A DNA stretch of 64,000 bases from the NCBI GenBank assembly GCA_023614405.1, contig CM042689.1:305017132-305081131 (forward strand). Direction: 5' to 3'. Made by a program: the position numbers and the translations under genes. The notes below the pieces were generated by a model. The model saw only the letters and a program-made list of their open reading frames with translations. It did not search any database and was not told where the DNA came from. How positions within the stretch are numbered: the first letter of the stretch is position 1; each line of letters opens with the position of its first letter. Shown piece by piece: positions 1 through 11,548 of this stretch. This DNA comes from Avena insularis. Taxonomy: Eukaryota > Streptophyta > Magnoliopsida > Poales > Poaceae.

Positions 1-1747
1 TAAGTTCTTGCTTGAAGTGCAAGAGGAGCTTGCATTGACTGTGACTTAGACTTTAGCATGACATGCTAGGTGCTTAGTGATTATTGAGGTAGCATGTATT
101 GTTCCAAACAATTGGGATTGCTTAGTGTGCCTTGAAGAAATTATGCGTTGTTTTGGCATGCAAAAGCATAGTATTGTGGTATTCTCTTTTGATGCTTTGC
201 TTGGGTTGACTTGGCACATGCTTACACCATGTTATGATTATCACAAAGTCACCATTAGCCTCTATGATCATTTAGTCTTTGACTTGTAGTACCACTCTTT
301 GCTTTGATTAGTATGCTTTGTTGCACTGCATGATTTTGGCCATTATTTCCCTCTTAGTTGGTTGCTCCCAGTCTTTTGCTAGCCTCCGCTTGTATGAGTA
401 AGTTTTACTCATGCCTCCAACTCCCAAGAAACCAAGTTATTACAAAGTGTCCACTATAAAATCCTATGCATGGTGTGTTACACCATTCCAAGTATATTCT
501 TGTTTTCAGCTATCTTCCAATTAAAAACTATTTTGTTATGTGAAAACTTAGTGATTAAATCCCTCACGAACTTGATGGCACACTTTATTCTTTGCCCCTA
601 ATAAAATTGAACCATTGTGACAACTTTGTTGTATATGCTTTCACTTATAAGTCGGAATTAGCAGAACCGTGCTGTCACGGGGAACGTTTTCAACATTGCA
701 CTTGTACTCTGTACTCAGTTGATATCATGATCTTTTGTCTATGGATGTCACCGGTCTGAAATAAAGAGGGGACTTCTAAGTCCATGGAGTTTGTATTCTG
801 TGTTAGAGAAACGCCTGGGCCGCTAGCCTCAGCCATGCCTAATCATGGTGGAAACTTGCAGCATCACCATAATGAGCTATCTATGAAGCATCCTCAATAA
901 AAAGCTATGCATATGGTAAATAAAAAGATTGCTGAGATGATCATTGTCGGCTTGCCTTGTCATTTTGGTTATGGGAAATCTCCTGTACCATGTAAGGGGT
1001 ACCCCGTTGGTAGTTCTCAATGATATGCAAATACTTACCTGGACCCAAAGTTGAGTATGCATGAGGTGTGGCCCTCGTATTCAAGGGACTTGAGATTGCC
1101 AACTTATACTTTGTCAAGCATATACTACAGCTTTGACACTTTAACCTTAACCACTTCAAGATGCTTTTGATAGGGGCAATGAGGGCTGAAAGCTAACAAG
1201 TACCATAATTTTTGGAAGCTCTTTTTGAAACTTGTAATCCCTTCTTCCTTTACAAAAAGGCCTTTCTTCCACCACTATTGAGTCTCCACCTTCTATCTTT
1301 AGGCACCATTAAAAGAGCATAGTTGGCATTCTGTGTGTAGTGTTCCAAAGCTTATTAATTGATGCATATTGTGATATTACTTGTTCTCGTGCTATTTGTT
1401 TCTAGTCACCCTTGTGAACTTTGCAGGTGTCATATGCATCTATTTGCTACTCTATGAGGGACAAGCTGATTGCCACTATGCTATGTTTTCTGCATATGAA
1501 ACAAACAAACGTTTTTCAATGCATATTATTCATGATCTTTGTTTGTAGCTTGTCATGTTGCATGCATAGTTACTATGACCTGTTATTAGAAATCCATCTT
1601 TCATGCACATGTTTAGTGTTCTTTGATCTCAGCTTTCAATGCTTGAAAATGGTTGGATCTTTATTGTGAGGGTGCATGTCACCTCAAAAATTATTCTGTT
1701 TATCACTTACCTACTCGAGGACGAGCAGGAGTTAAGCTTAGGGATGT
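1..1747 (+). mobile_element. Gypsy LTR retrotransposon, 3' internal (post-pol) region
   Basis: This stretch holds no convincing reading frame; the longest open stretches are under 85 codons and resemble no protein family. Its identity comes from its right edge. Just before the LTR at 1748 lies a purine-rich tract (about 1733-1747) in the place expected for the plus-strand primer of a Gypsy element, preceded by a 'ctcgaggacgagcaggagtt' block that I recognise from the 3' untranslated part of Triticeae Gypsy elements. It is therefore read as the long non-coding 3' region of an element whose gag, pol and 5' LTR lie left of the window. The family name is not assigned. Confidence 0.7.
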
Positions 1748-3157
1748 TGATACGTTGGAAACATATCTATAATTTTTTATGCTCCATGCTTGTTTAGTAT
1801 CTACTTTGCTTTACTTGTCCACACTTTGAGGTGCTTTTTACATGTTTTCTGGTACTAACCTATTAACAAGTTGCAACAGTGCCAAATGCCTGTTTTCTGT
1901 TGTTTTTGGTTTCAGAAAAGTTAGTAAATCAATATTCTCGGATTTGGACGGGACAAACGTCAAAGTCAATTACTTTCCGTGGGGAACAAGAAGTCTAGAG
2001 GAGAGCTGGAGGGGCCAGCCAGGGGGGCCAAACCCGCCCAAGGCGCGGGTGGGCCTAGCCCCGCGCCTGGCTAGGGTTTGCCAACCCTGGACGCCTCCTC
2101 GGTCTCCCCCTTCGCCTATAAGAATCCCCCGATGCAGAAACCCTGAGTACCCGATAAAATATCTACGAAACCGTCTGTAGCCATTGCCACCATCGTCCCT
2201 AGATCGGGGGTATCTGAAGTTCTTCCTGGCACCCTGCCAGATGGGAGATCATCCCGGAGGCCTTCTCTCTGGTATGATGCGTGAGTAGTTCCACCTTGGA
2301 CTATGGGTCCATGTAGTAGCTAGATGGTTGTATCTCCTCCTTTGTGCTTCTATCATGTCTGTGTTGTTTGTGATCTTGCATGCTCTCTGTTGTTAGTAGC
2401 TATCTTGTCCAAGTAGTTGCTAGTTACTCCAAGAGGGAGTATTTATGCTCGATAGTGGGTTCATGCCTCTAGTTTACAAGGGAAGTGACAATAATCTCTT
2501 CGGTTGTAGATGTGATGTTGCTACTAGGGAGAAAACAACGGTCTCTTGTTCATGGAACATGTGGACTGCTTACCTTACACACTTTGCTTAAAGCAGTTGT
2601 CTGTTGCTTGCAACTTAATACTGGAGGAGGTTCGGATGATAACTTGAAGGTGGACTTCTAGTCATATATGCAGTTGGATGGCAGTATATGTATCTTGTTG
2701 TATTGCCCAATCAACCTCATAGGATCTTTTTGACTAGTAATTGCATTGTTATGCCTTGCTCGCCTCGCCAATTGCCTGCTGTAATTTGTTTACCCTCCAT
2801 GCCATGTTGTTTATCTAAGGAGAGCACCTCTAGTGAACTATGGACCCCAAATTCAATCTTTACCATTGATACATCTTCCATCACTTGTTTTTACTCGCAA
2901 ACCACCATTACCTTCCACACTATACGTTTAATCCTTTGTTATAGCAAACCGGTGAGCTTGACAACCTCACTGATTCGTTGGGACAAAGTATTGAGTTTGT
3001 GTTGTGGAGGTCTCCACGTTTCTTGCAACACTCGTGTGACATTTCCTTCCTCCTTCTTGTTCGATAACCTCGGTCTCAACTCAGGGAAAACTTGCTGATG
3101 TGATCTTCACACCCTGCACTTGGGGTTACCAACAAAGTGCCACGTCGAGCACCATCA
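1748..3157 (+). repeat. Gypsy 3' LTR (same family as the solo LTR at 18383)
   Basis: The LTR begins TGATACG and ends near CCATCA, about 1.41 kb. It shares long stretches, in the same order, with the solo LTR at 18383-19961: the terminal block, a TATA-like 'gcctataagaa' near 2115, the 'gagatcatcccggaggcctt' block near 2244, and the far end. Relative to that copy it lacks roughly 130-150 bp near 2350. The purine tract on its left marks it as a 3' LTR. To its right is the coding sequence of a Copia integrase, so this Gypsy probably inserted into that Copia; the matching left target duplication lies outside the window. Confidence 0.75.
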
Positions 3158-5612
3158 CATCACGTGGTGGTTATTGTTATGTTCTTACTTTCACGGATGA
3201 CTTGAGTAGATATGGGTATATCTATTTCATGAAACATAAGTCTGGAACTTTCAAGAAGTTTAAGGAATTTCAAAGTGAAGTGGAGAATCAACGTAACAAG
3301 AAGATTTAGTTTCTATGATCTGATCGTGGAGGTGAATATCTAAGTTACGAGTTTGGCGAGCATTTAAAGAAATGTGGAATACTTTCACAATTGACACCGC
3401 CGAGTACACCACAGCGTAATGGTGTGTCCGAACATCGTAATTGAACTCTCTTAGATATGGTTCGTTCTATGATGTCACTTACAGATTTACCTTTGTCATT
3501 TTGGGGTTATGCATTAGAAACAGCCGCATTCACTTTAAATAGGGCACCATCTAAATCCGTTGAAACGACACCGTATGAATTATGGTCTGGGAAGAAACAT
3601 AAATTGTCGTTCCTTAAAGTTTGAGGTTGCAAAGATTATGTAAAGAAGTTATATCCCGACAAGCTTGAACCCAAAGCGGAAAAATGCGTCTTCATAGGAT
3701 ACCCGAAGGAAACTATTGGGTATACCTTCTATCATAGATCCGAGGGCAAAATCTTCATTGCCAAGAATGGATCCTTTCTAGAGAAGGAGTTTCTCTCGAA
3801 AGAAGTGACTGGAAGGAAAGTAGAATTCGACGAGGTTATCGAACCTTCTCTAGGATTTGAGAGTAGCGCAGCACCGGAAGATGTTCCTGTGGCGCCTGCA
3901 CCAATAAGAGAGGAAGCTAATGATGATGATCATGAAACTTTGAACGAAGTTACTACTAAACCTCGCAGGTCAACAAGGACTCGTACCACTCCCGAGTGGT
4001 ATGATCCTGTTATGAGTGTCATGTTGGTGGACAACACCGATGATCCTGCGACATCTGAGGAAGCAATGATGAGCCCAGATTCCAATAAATTGCAAGAATC
4101 CATGAAATCCAAGATTGGATCCATGTACGAAAACCAAGTATGGACTTTGGTGGACTTACCGGATAGCCAGAAGGCTGTCGAGAACAAATGGATTTTCAAG
4201 AAAAAATAGATGCTGATGGTAATGTAACCGTCTACAAAGCTTGACTTGTCGCAAAAGGGTTTCGAAAAATTCAAGGAGTTGAATACGATGAGACTTTCTC
4301 ACCGGTAGCAAAGCTAAAGTCTATGAGTATTTTGTTAGCAATTGCTGCATATTATGATTATGAGATATGGCAGATGGATGTCAAAACGGCGTTCCTCAAT
4401 GGAGACATTGATGAAGAGTTGTATATGGTACAACCCAAAGGTTTTGTCGATCCTAAGGATGCTAACAAGGTATGCTAACTTCAACGGTCCATTTATGGAT
4501 TGAAGCAATCATCCTATAGTTGGAATCAACGTTTTGATAAGGTGATCAAAAGTTTTGGTTTTGTACAAACTTATGGAGAAGCTTGTATTTACAAGAAAGT
4601 GAGTGGGAGCTCTGTAGCATTCCTAGTACTATATGTGGACGACATATTTTTGATTGGGAATGATATAGATCTTCTTAAAAGTGTCAAAGATTATTTGAAT
4701 AATAGTTTTTCAATGAAGGATCTTGGCGAAGCTGCTTACATATTAGGCATAAAGATTTATAGAGATATATCAAGACGCCTAATATCATTGTCACAGAGTA
4801 GATATTTGGACAAAGTTCTAAGAGGTTTGGAATGGAAGATAGCAAGAAAGGGTTCTTGCCCATGTTGCCCAATACTACCTTGAGTAAAACTCAAAGTACT
4901 GCTATGGCAGAATATTGATAAAGGATGAGTAAGACTCCCTATGCCTCATCCATAGGATCTATCATGTATGCCATGTTATGTACTAGACCCGACATTGCAT
5001 ATGTTGTTAGTTTAACTAGCAGATATCAAAGTGATCCAGGGGTGGATCATTGGACAGCGGTCAAAAGATCCTTAAGTACTTGAGAAGAACTAAGGATATG
5101 GTTATTTCTTATGGAGGTGATGAACAACTAGTTGTTAATGGTTACATCGATGCTAGTTGGAACACCAATCCGGATGATTCTAAATCTCAATCTGGATACA
5201 TATTTACTTTGAATGGTGCAGCAGTGAGCTGGAGGAGTGCAAAATAAAGCGTTGTGGCGAGATCTTCAACTGAATCGGATACATAGATGCTTCGGAGGAT
5301 TCATAAGAGGCGATACGGATGAAGGAGTTCATTACAGAGCTCGGTGTGGTTCCCAGTGCGCTGGACCCAATGTCTATCTACTGTGATAACATGGGCGCCA
5401 CAGCTAATGCACAAGAACCAAGGTCACATAAGAAGCTGAAGCATATCAAGCTGCGTTTTCACGCTATTCGAGAGCATGTCCAAGATGGTGACATTAATAT
5501 TTGCAAAGTACACACAAATCTGAATGTGGCGGATCCGTTGACTAAACCTCTCCCGAGGGCAAAACATGACCAGCACCAAACCGCCATGGGTGTTCGGTAT
5601 ATTACCATGTAA
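3158..5612 (+). pseudogene. Copia pol remnant (integrase, reverse transcriptase, RNase H)
   Basis: Three parts can be recognised. The integrase core is near 3165-3600 (ORF to 3309 with DDLSRYGYIYF). Reverse transcriptase runs about 4060-4900, with the KWIFKKK segment ending near 4206 and the catalytic box YVDD intact near 4633. The RNase H end (5050-5612) has the SYGGDEQL and YCDNMGA segments and the usual C-terminal DPLTKPLPR. At least eight premature stops (for example near 3307, 3443, 3622, 4207, 4242, 4477, 5245 and 5284) and some frame changes break the frame. It is a decayed Copia polyprotein and cannot be made whole. The product would have acted in cytoplasmic virus-like particles and integration. 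Confidence 0.85.
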
Positions 5613-5646
5613 TCTAGATTAGTTGACTCTAGTACAAGTGGGAGAC

Positions 5647-7508
5647 TGTTGGAGATATGCCCTAGAGGCAATAATAAAAGTAGTTATTATTATATCTTTG
5701 TGTTTATGATAAATGTTTACATTCATGCTATAATTGTATTAACCGGAAACATTAATACTTGTGTGATTGTAAACCTGTTAGAGTCCATAGTGAAGCCTCT
5801 TTGTAACACTAGCTTGTTGGTTAATATATGATCATGGTTTCCTGATCTTGAACAATGAGATGTTATTAACAACAAGATCATATAATTAGGAGAATGGTGT
5901 GATGGACTACTCCTATAGATAAGCGTAGCATAAAGATCAAAGTCATTTCAAATAGTTCTTTTGCTATAAGCTTTCTGATACATAGTAACCTAATTCCTTC
6001 GACCATGAAATCATGCTAATTGCCATCACCGGATGGATGCTTTGATGACATCAAACACCACTTCGTAACTGGCTGGTTATAAAGGTGGCATTGAGTGTTC
6101 GGAAAGTATGTGTTGAGGCGCATGGATCAAGAGTGGGATTTGTCCATCCATATGACGGATAGATATACTCTGGTACCTCTCGGTGTAATGTCATCCAATT
6201 AGCTTGCAAGCATGTGACTGGCTCACAAGGGATCACATATCACAGGAACGAGTAAAGAGTACTTATTAGTAACGAGGTTGAACTAGGTATGCAAAGATAC
6301 CGACGATCAGACCTCGGGTAAGTAAAATATCGCGAGACAAAGGGAAATTGGTATCGTATGTAAATGGTTCATTTGATCGCAAAGTAATCATATAAATATG
6401 TGGGAGCCATATGAATTTCCAGATTCCTCTATTGGTTATTGATTAGAGAAGAGTCTCGGTCATGTCTGCATAATTCGCGAACCGTAGGGAGACACATTTA
6501 AGGATTTGATGTTGTTTAGTAGATATGGAATGTGAGTAATAAGACCGAATGTTGTTCGGAGTCTCGGATGGGATCCGGGATATCACAAGGAGATCCGGAA
6601 TGGTCCAGAGAATAAGATTCATATAAGGAAAGTCCAATTCGGAGTTTGGGAATGATTCCGGTGTTTTCACTGGAATGATCTAGAAGGGTCTAGAAGGTTC
6701 ACCAGACCAGAAGGGGAAGGGTACATAAATGTGTCATGACTAAGTGGAATGATTGCATCATGTCCTAGGTCACTTGGCTGGGCATTTGAAAGAAAGAAAT
6801 TAAACTCCAAAATTGAAAGTCAAAAGGCAGGTTTGAAAAGTCAAACTGGGACAATGTTTCCTGGTGGAGGGAGGAGAGGAAACCTCCTCCCCCTCCACCA
6901 CGCGCCAAGGAGGAGAGAGAGTTGGGGAAGGATTCAATCTCCCCTCCCCTAGCTGCCCCTCCCTCTCATAAATAGAGGGGAGGGGTGACCCCCGAGACCA
7001 CCACAAAACCCAAGCCCCCCAAGCCGCCGCCAGCCGCCGCCGCATCGCCATCGCCACCGGCGCCCACATCTTCCTCTCCGGCTTCTAAACCCTAGATGCC
7101 GAGAACCCTAATACTCCACCATAACCCGCTCCGGCTTAAGGCGAAGCCCTGCAGGATTTTCCCTCTAACTCCGACACCACGTCGTCGTGCTGCCGAAATC
7201 GCGAGGAGAGAACTACAACCTCCGCTGCCTGCTAGAACAAGGGAGAGGAAGGTATTCATCTAGAACCGAACATGTGACCGACCGCGGGAGCGATGCCGGA
7301 ACGCGGCGCCGGAAGGATCGTCTTTGCGATCTTGAGATCGGCAAGTGAACGACTACATCACCCACGAGAATTTGCTCTCGTTAACCACTTTGAAATCTTC
7401 GAGGGTGAGTACTCTAATCTAATCATTGCTACAATCTAGTAGATAGATCTTGTCTTGTGTGTGTTCATGCGGTAGATTTTTTTGTTTTCCATGCTACGAA
7501 CCCCTACA
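5647..7508 (+). repeat. BARE/Angela 3' LTR
   Basis: The LTR starts TGTTGGAGATATGCCCTAGA and ends CCCCTACA, about 1.86 kb, both the start and the length typical of the BARE-1/WIS/Angela group. It is preceded by the purine tract 'caagtgggagac'. A TATA-like box (cataaatag, about 6967) lies two thirds in, upstream of the GC-rich leader part. It is homologous, in reverse orientation, to the LTR pair at 52062-53954 and 58970-60837. Confidence 0.92.
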
Positions 7509-7967
7509 CAACCTTCCTGAAGCACTAAAAGTCTCATGCAAGCCTGCTCTAGCGGATTCCATGGCGTAACCCCTTGGTCCTTCGACCGAGAGGCGCCCCA
7601 CCAGCAGCGCCTCGTGAGCGTCACCTCCTCGAGCGGCAAGCCCATGACTCGCCTCGCGAGGGTGCAGGCCCGGTCCTCCCGTTTCCCAGGCGGAGGCATT
7701 CTACGACTCCGGAGAGCCGACCCTGCAAATATAAATTATGAGCCGCCATCGTCTTCCTTATCGAACAAACACCACACAGCGAACAACACAAGGGCTTCAG
7801 GCATCACACGAGAACATACAACAAAAGGCAAACGGAACAAGCACCTGTAAGGGGGATATTATTCTTGAAAGTCCTGGTTACAAGGCAAAAGGGGATCAAC
7901 AACTATCCTGGCACGACCTCTCTAAGGGTCGAGCTCCGCGCCCCGGGCGACAGCATGGCAACTATAC
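7509..7967. other. Unassigned stretch between BARE LTR and B3 pseudogene
   Basis: No gene or repeat is recognised with confidence. The palindromic phrase 'cctcgcgagg' occurs here (about 7650) and again near 9110, with related forms near 9650, so this piece may belong to the same LTR-like element as 8997-9872, or be the 3' flank of the minus-strand B3 pseudogene. Open frames here are short and of low-complexity composition. Confidence 0.3.
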
Positions 7968-8711
7968 CTACTGAGCTGCCCGACATAACTGAGTATCGAA
8001 CACCAAGATGGAGAATTTCCCCTTGCCGGCGTACCTAAACTTTAGGGTAAAGCTATGCTGGAGGCGGTGCTCGGATAGGAAGCGATGCTAGCCGTTGGTG
8101 ATGAACTTTTCGCCTCCCGAGAAGGTGTCGATGCGCACCTCCCACTTCTTGCCCCCCGGAGTGTTTCAGCTGCAACTCGTCAGGAAATTCGTGGATGGTC
8201 CCGAGCATGAAACCCTCGGGGAGCTTCACCCTCATGAACCAGTCCAGGTCATTGAGGACGATGATCAAGTCGATGATCCTCTTCGGCTCAGGGTCATCCT
8301 CAATCTTGATAACCATGGGTGCCGGAGCCTCGACGGCGGTAGGTGTGGATGGCCCGGACCCAGCCCCGGACATACCACCACGCCCCCGCGGCGACCCTGA
8401 CCGCTTCCGCAGGGGCGACCGCGAGCGCGCCTGACAGGAGCCTCCCCGGCGACCACTCCCACATCAGCAGATGCAACCGCGGCAAGGGCTGCGCCGTGGC
8501 CACCTCGTATCCCTCAGTTGATTCCGCGCGGCCGCTCGCGGCTGCGCTTCACCAGCGGGCCCTCCCCCGCCTTGGTCATCACCGTCTTGCCCTTCTCCTC
8601 CACCGAGAAACGGTTGGGGGCGTGGAGGGGGAGAGAGGATTCGGTCCGGAAGGAAAACCAAGGGGGTGAAGGTAGCGGTGGCGTGGAAGTGAAGGATCCC
8701 TTCCCCACCAC
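7968..8711 (-). pseudogene. B3 DNA-binding domain protein with AT-hook-like motifs, decayed
   Basis: On the minus strand the frame from about 8373 to 8158 reads into LPEGFMLGTIHEFPDEL, the start of a plant B3 domain. After a frame change in a run of six C (plus strand 8152-8157) the rest of the domain follows, with W-E-V, a stop where a conserved Trp is expected (8088-8090), then FLSEHRL, FRYAGKGKFSILVFD and a stop at 7968-7970. Upstream, in mixed frames, are two basic RxRGRP-like segments (KRSRERPRG near 8540, RRARGRP near 8420) resembling AT-hooks. Plant B3 proteins are nuclear DNA-binding factors; this copy has at least one frameshift and one stop. Whether it was a host gene or cargo of a transposon is not clear. 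Plus-strand frames here are its antisense. Confidence 0.6.
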
Positions 8712-8996
8712 CTTCTTTTAATCATGCCAGTTGAAAAGACACATCACTATGTCGCGCACGCGGAAGTAACCGCCAGAACCCATGCGTCATCACGTCGTGG
8801 GAACATCTCCCGAGGCGAGAGCAGTGCACTTCAAATCCACGGTCAAGGATGTGCGGCCGTTTGGACTTCACGGACGAGATTCGGGCGCGCCTGGTCTTCG
8901 TTGGCCAACGGGCACAGGGGCCCGCCCACCTACAAGGGTCGCTTACCCTTTAGAGCCCAAAGTAGTACACATGTAGATCAAGCACCCAGGGGATAC
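8712..8996. other. GC-rich flank upstream of the B3 pseudogene
   Basis: This holds no recognised gene. It could contain the former promoter of the minus-strand B3 gene or the outer part of the LTR-like block on its right. No TATA box is evident on the minus strand. Confidence 0.25.
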
Positions 8997-9872
8997 TGTC
9001 AAAGCCCTGGCAACCGGGGTGCCACGTCCCGCGCTGAGCGGGATCCGCGCCATGGGAATCCTCGTACACGAGAGGCGACGCGCCTCTGGAAGAAACTCGT
9101 CCAAGCGGACCTCGCGAGGGTCCCGTATCGCGAGGGGATAGGGCCTCCTGGGCGAGTCTGCCACGACTTTGCACGTTGTCATTAACCCTCGGATACCGTG
9201 GAGCACCTCCACGGCAGGACGGTAATTCTGCGTGGCGGAGTTCAAACCGCGTCCCGACAGGAAGGGCTACGTCCCTGCGACGCTAACTGACTCAGTAAGA
9301 GAAGAGTCGGTCCACCACCCTTTTTGCAGGGAAAGGACGATCGACCTCGTGGCAGGGGACGCCTTTGTTGCCATTCTGGTGATAGAAGGTGTAAAGCAGA
9401 GAGCGTCGGGTGAAGACAAGCATTGCCTGCAAAGGACACTTTACATGAGGACGGAGCGAAGCAGGGTGAGCTAGACCAAGTCCACACAAAGTAGTCTCCT
9501 AGACCGGATCCTCGAGGGGTGGCACTGTGGACGCCCTTTCCACCCAAAGGCTAGGGAAGAGGCCCGACCCCGCCCTATATAAAGGCTCCTCCTCCTACCT
9601 TAGAACGGATCGATCCTGAGTGATCTAACCCTAGAGATCTCGTCTCCTTTGTACCCTCGCGAAGCCAAGCGAGCAATACAACAAAGCAGGAGTAGGGGCT
9701 TTACCTCGTCACGAGGGTCCCGAACCTGGGTAAAAAACACTGTGTCACCTCTCTGCCGTGATTCTTGCTTCGTTGTCGCCACCGTCACCGAGGCTCATTG
9801 AGAACGCGTGTTCAACCTCCTCTTGAACCTAGGGATCGTTGGACCCTAGTTTCTTCGCAGGAAAAATCTTCG
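8997..9872 (+). repeat. LTR-like block, probably Gypsy, fragment or solo LTR
   Basis: The block starts TGTCAAAG and ends CTTCGACA. It holds a good TATA box (ccctatataaagg, about 9572) followed by a leader-like segment with 'cctcgtcacgagggtcccga' near 9706, phrasing I associate with Triticeae Gypsy LTRs. No matching 5-bp duplication was found at these ends, so the boundaries, the left one especially, are uncertain. The open frames inside are not protein-like. Confidence 0.45.
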
Positions 9873-10678
9873 ACACATCTTAGCTAATGGAAGATGGGAG
9901 ATAACTGATCACCCTTATGGGTGCAAATCCCTAGATGTAAGTGGGTGTTTAAAAAAATAGGTCTGATGGTACTATTTATAAGTACAAGGCAAAGCTTGTG
10001 GCCAAGGGTTACACTAAAAAAGAAGATGAAAAATCCTTTGATACTTACTTGTCTGTTGCAAGATTGACCACCGTTCGAGTACTATTTTTATTGTCTACCT
10101 CGCATGATCTTCCTGTTCATCAAATGAATGTTAAGACAACTTTTCTAAATGGTGATTAGATGAGGAAACTTACATGGATCAGCCAGATGATTTTGTGGTA
10201 AGTGGTCAAGAAGGAAAGATGTGCAAGTTGTTGAAGTCTCTATATGGTCTAAAACAAGCCCCTAAGAAGTGACATGGAAAGTTTGAAAGAACTTTAACTG
10301 TTGCAAACTTTGCTGTAAATGAAGCTGACAAGTGTGTACCATCGTCATGGTGGGGTGAGGGAGTCATCATTTGTTTGTACGTTGACGACATACTGATTTT
10401 CAAAACCAATCTTAATACAATCAAGGAGGTCAAGGATTTCTTATCTCATTCTTTTGAGATGAAGGATCTAGGAGTAGCCGATGTTATCCTGAACATTAAG
10501 CTATTGAGAGACGATGATAGTGGGATTATGTTGCTTTAGTCTCACTATGTGGAAAAAGTCTTGAATCGTTTCAGGTATAGGAACTGCAAGTTTTCTCCTA
10601 CAACATATGATCCTAGCGTGTTACTTCAAAAGAATCAAAAAAATATTAGAGATCAAGTGACACACTCTCAAATTATTA
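9873..10678 (+). pseudogene. Copia reverse transcriptase fragment, family different from BARE
   Basis: The translation in mixed frames gives the N-terminal WEITDHPYG and GC-K-WVFKK region, then 'LLKSLYGLKQAP' (about 10228), YVDDILIF (about 10378), 'EMKDLGVADVILNIKLL' (about 10457) and 'SHYVEKVLNRF' (about 10541), a typical Copia reverse transcriptase in order. Stops at about 10159, 10271 and 10539, plus frame changes, disable it. It begins right after an LTR-like block and stops abruptly near 10678, so it is an isolated fragment without its own LTRs in view. The sequence differs clearly from the BARE reverse transcriptase at 4060-4900. Confidence 0.8.
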
Positions 10679-11396
10679 ATCCAACCCTCTGGCGACGGGC
10701 CGCCTCGCTCCGCTCGTTAAAAGTTAGTCTCCTTAATGAATTTGGATCATAATTCAACAATACTTAGTAGGTTTCAATATAGATAAATTTTATTCAGATT
10801 TGTAAAATAGCTTCCAAGTATGAATGTAAACTGAAGTTTGTTGTCTGAATTCGAGTTTTTTCTTAAGAATTTTTAAAGAGGTAACTGGGGAGAGACGTAC
10901 GGGCCCCATAGACGGCCACTGGTGTCGGCACACACACCATATGAGTATACGACTGATTCAGCATTGTTACCGGAAGCCGGCCGTATGAGATGCCCGGCTG
11001 GAGATTAGGGGATGCTATCTCTGCGAATGACAGCTAGGGCGCAGCGGGCGGATGGCCGGTCCCAACGTCGTTATTGATGAGGGAGGCCGTAGGTGGCGTC
11101 GTGTTGCGCGTACAGCGAGAGCGTAGATCCGCAGGACAAGCGTTGGACGGGAGAGCGCGAAGTACGCGATACACACATGCTCTGCTTGCTGCGCGTCGTA
11201 CGTACGTCTTGGGTGGCGTCGAGTGTCAATCCCGTGACACTTCGATCTTCGGGTAACTTTTGCCCCTCGTGCATCGTCATACCAACTGGCCAAGAGAACG
11301 AATGCGTATGATAATGTGGACTGAAGATACCACGTACGATCGGGGTAGTGAAGAAGTAGGAATTAAGCTGAAAAGGGCACCGAGTTAATTAATATG
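10679..11396. other. Low-copy intergenic DNA, no gene seen
   Basis: Mixed composition. The part 10900-11330 is GC-rich and CpG-containing, with short tandem CGTACGTACG near 11198, but the open frames on both strands look like shadows of base composition and match no family. Confidence 0.3.
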
Positions 11397-11398
11397 TA

Positions 11399-11546
11399 CT
11401 TCCTCTGTTTTAAATTATACGATGTTTTAGGTTTATGAATATCTATACTTGTTTTAGTGTTTAGATTCACTCAAAACCCGAGTAAACCTACGTACTAAAA
11501 AAAATCTAGATACATTTGCAACGTGTTTATAGAGACGAGACGAGGA
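11399..11546. mobile_element. Degenerate Stowaway-type MITE
   Basis: The left end resembles the Stowaway consensus end CTCCCTCCGTT (here cttcctctgtt) and is preceded by TA; the right end reads gaggag followed by TA. Internal phrases 'gatgttttaggttt' and 'tagattcactc' are shared with the better-preserved MITE at 22361-22533, so the two are the same family. The terminal inverted repeats have drifted, so this is an old copy. Confidence 0.6.
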
Positions 11547-11548
11547 GT

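Larger units (their letters stand above)
3158..7508 (+). mobile_element. BARE/Angela-type Copia retrotransposon, right part
   Basis: Integrase-to-RNase H coding sequence of a Copia element runs into a polypurine tract (5632-5646) and a complete 3' LTR (5647-7508). The 5' LTR, gag and protease are missing because a Gypsy 3' LTR abuts the integrase at about 3158. The simplest reading is that the Gypsy inserted here and the rest of the Copia continues beyond the left edge. The element is old and non-functional: its pol has many stops. The base group following the LTR is caacc (7509-7513), the expected right-hand target duplication, but its partner is not in the window. Confidence 0.85.

Noticed and set aside
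8095..8669. Plus-strand open frames over the B3 region
   Set aside because: They are antisense to the minus-strand B3 domain and have biased GC-rich composition without a family match.
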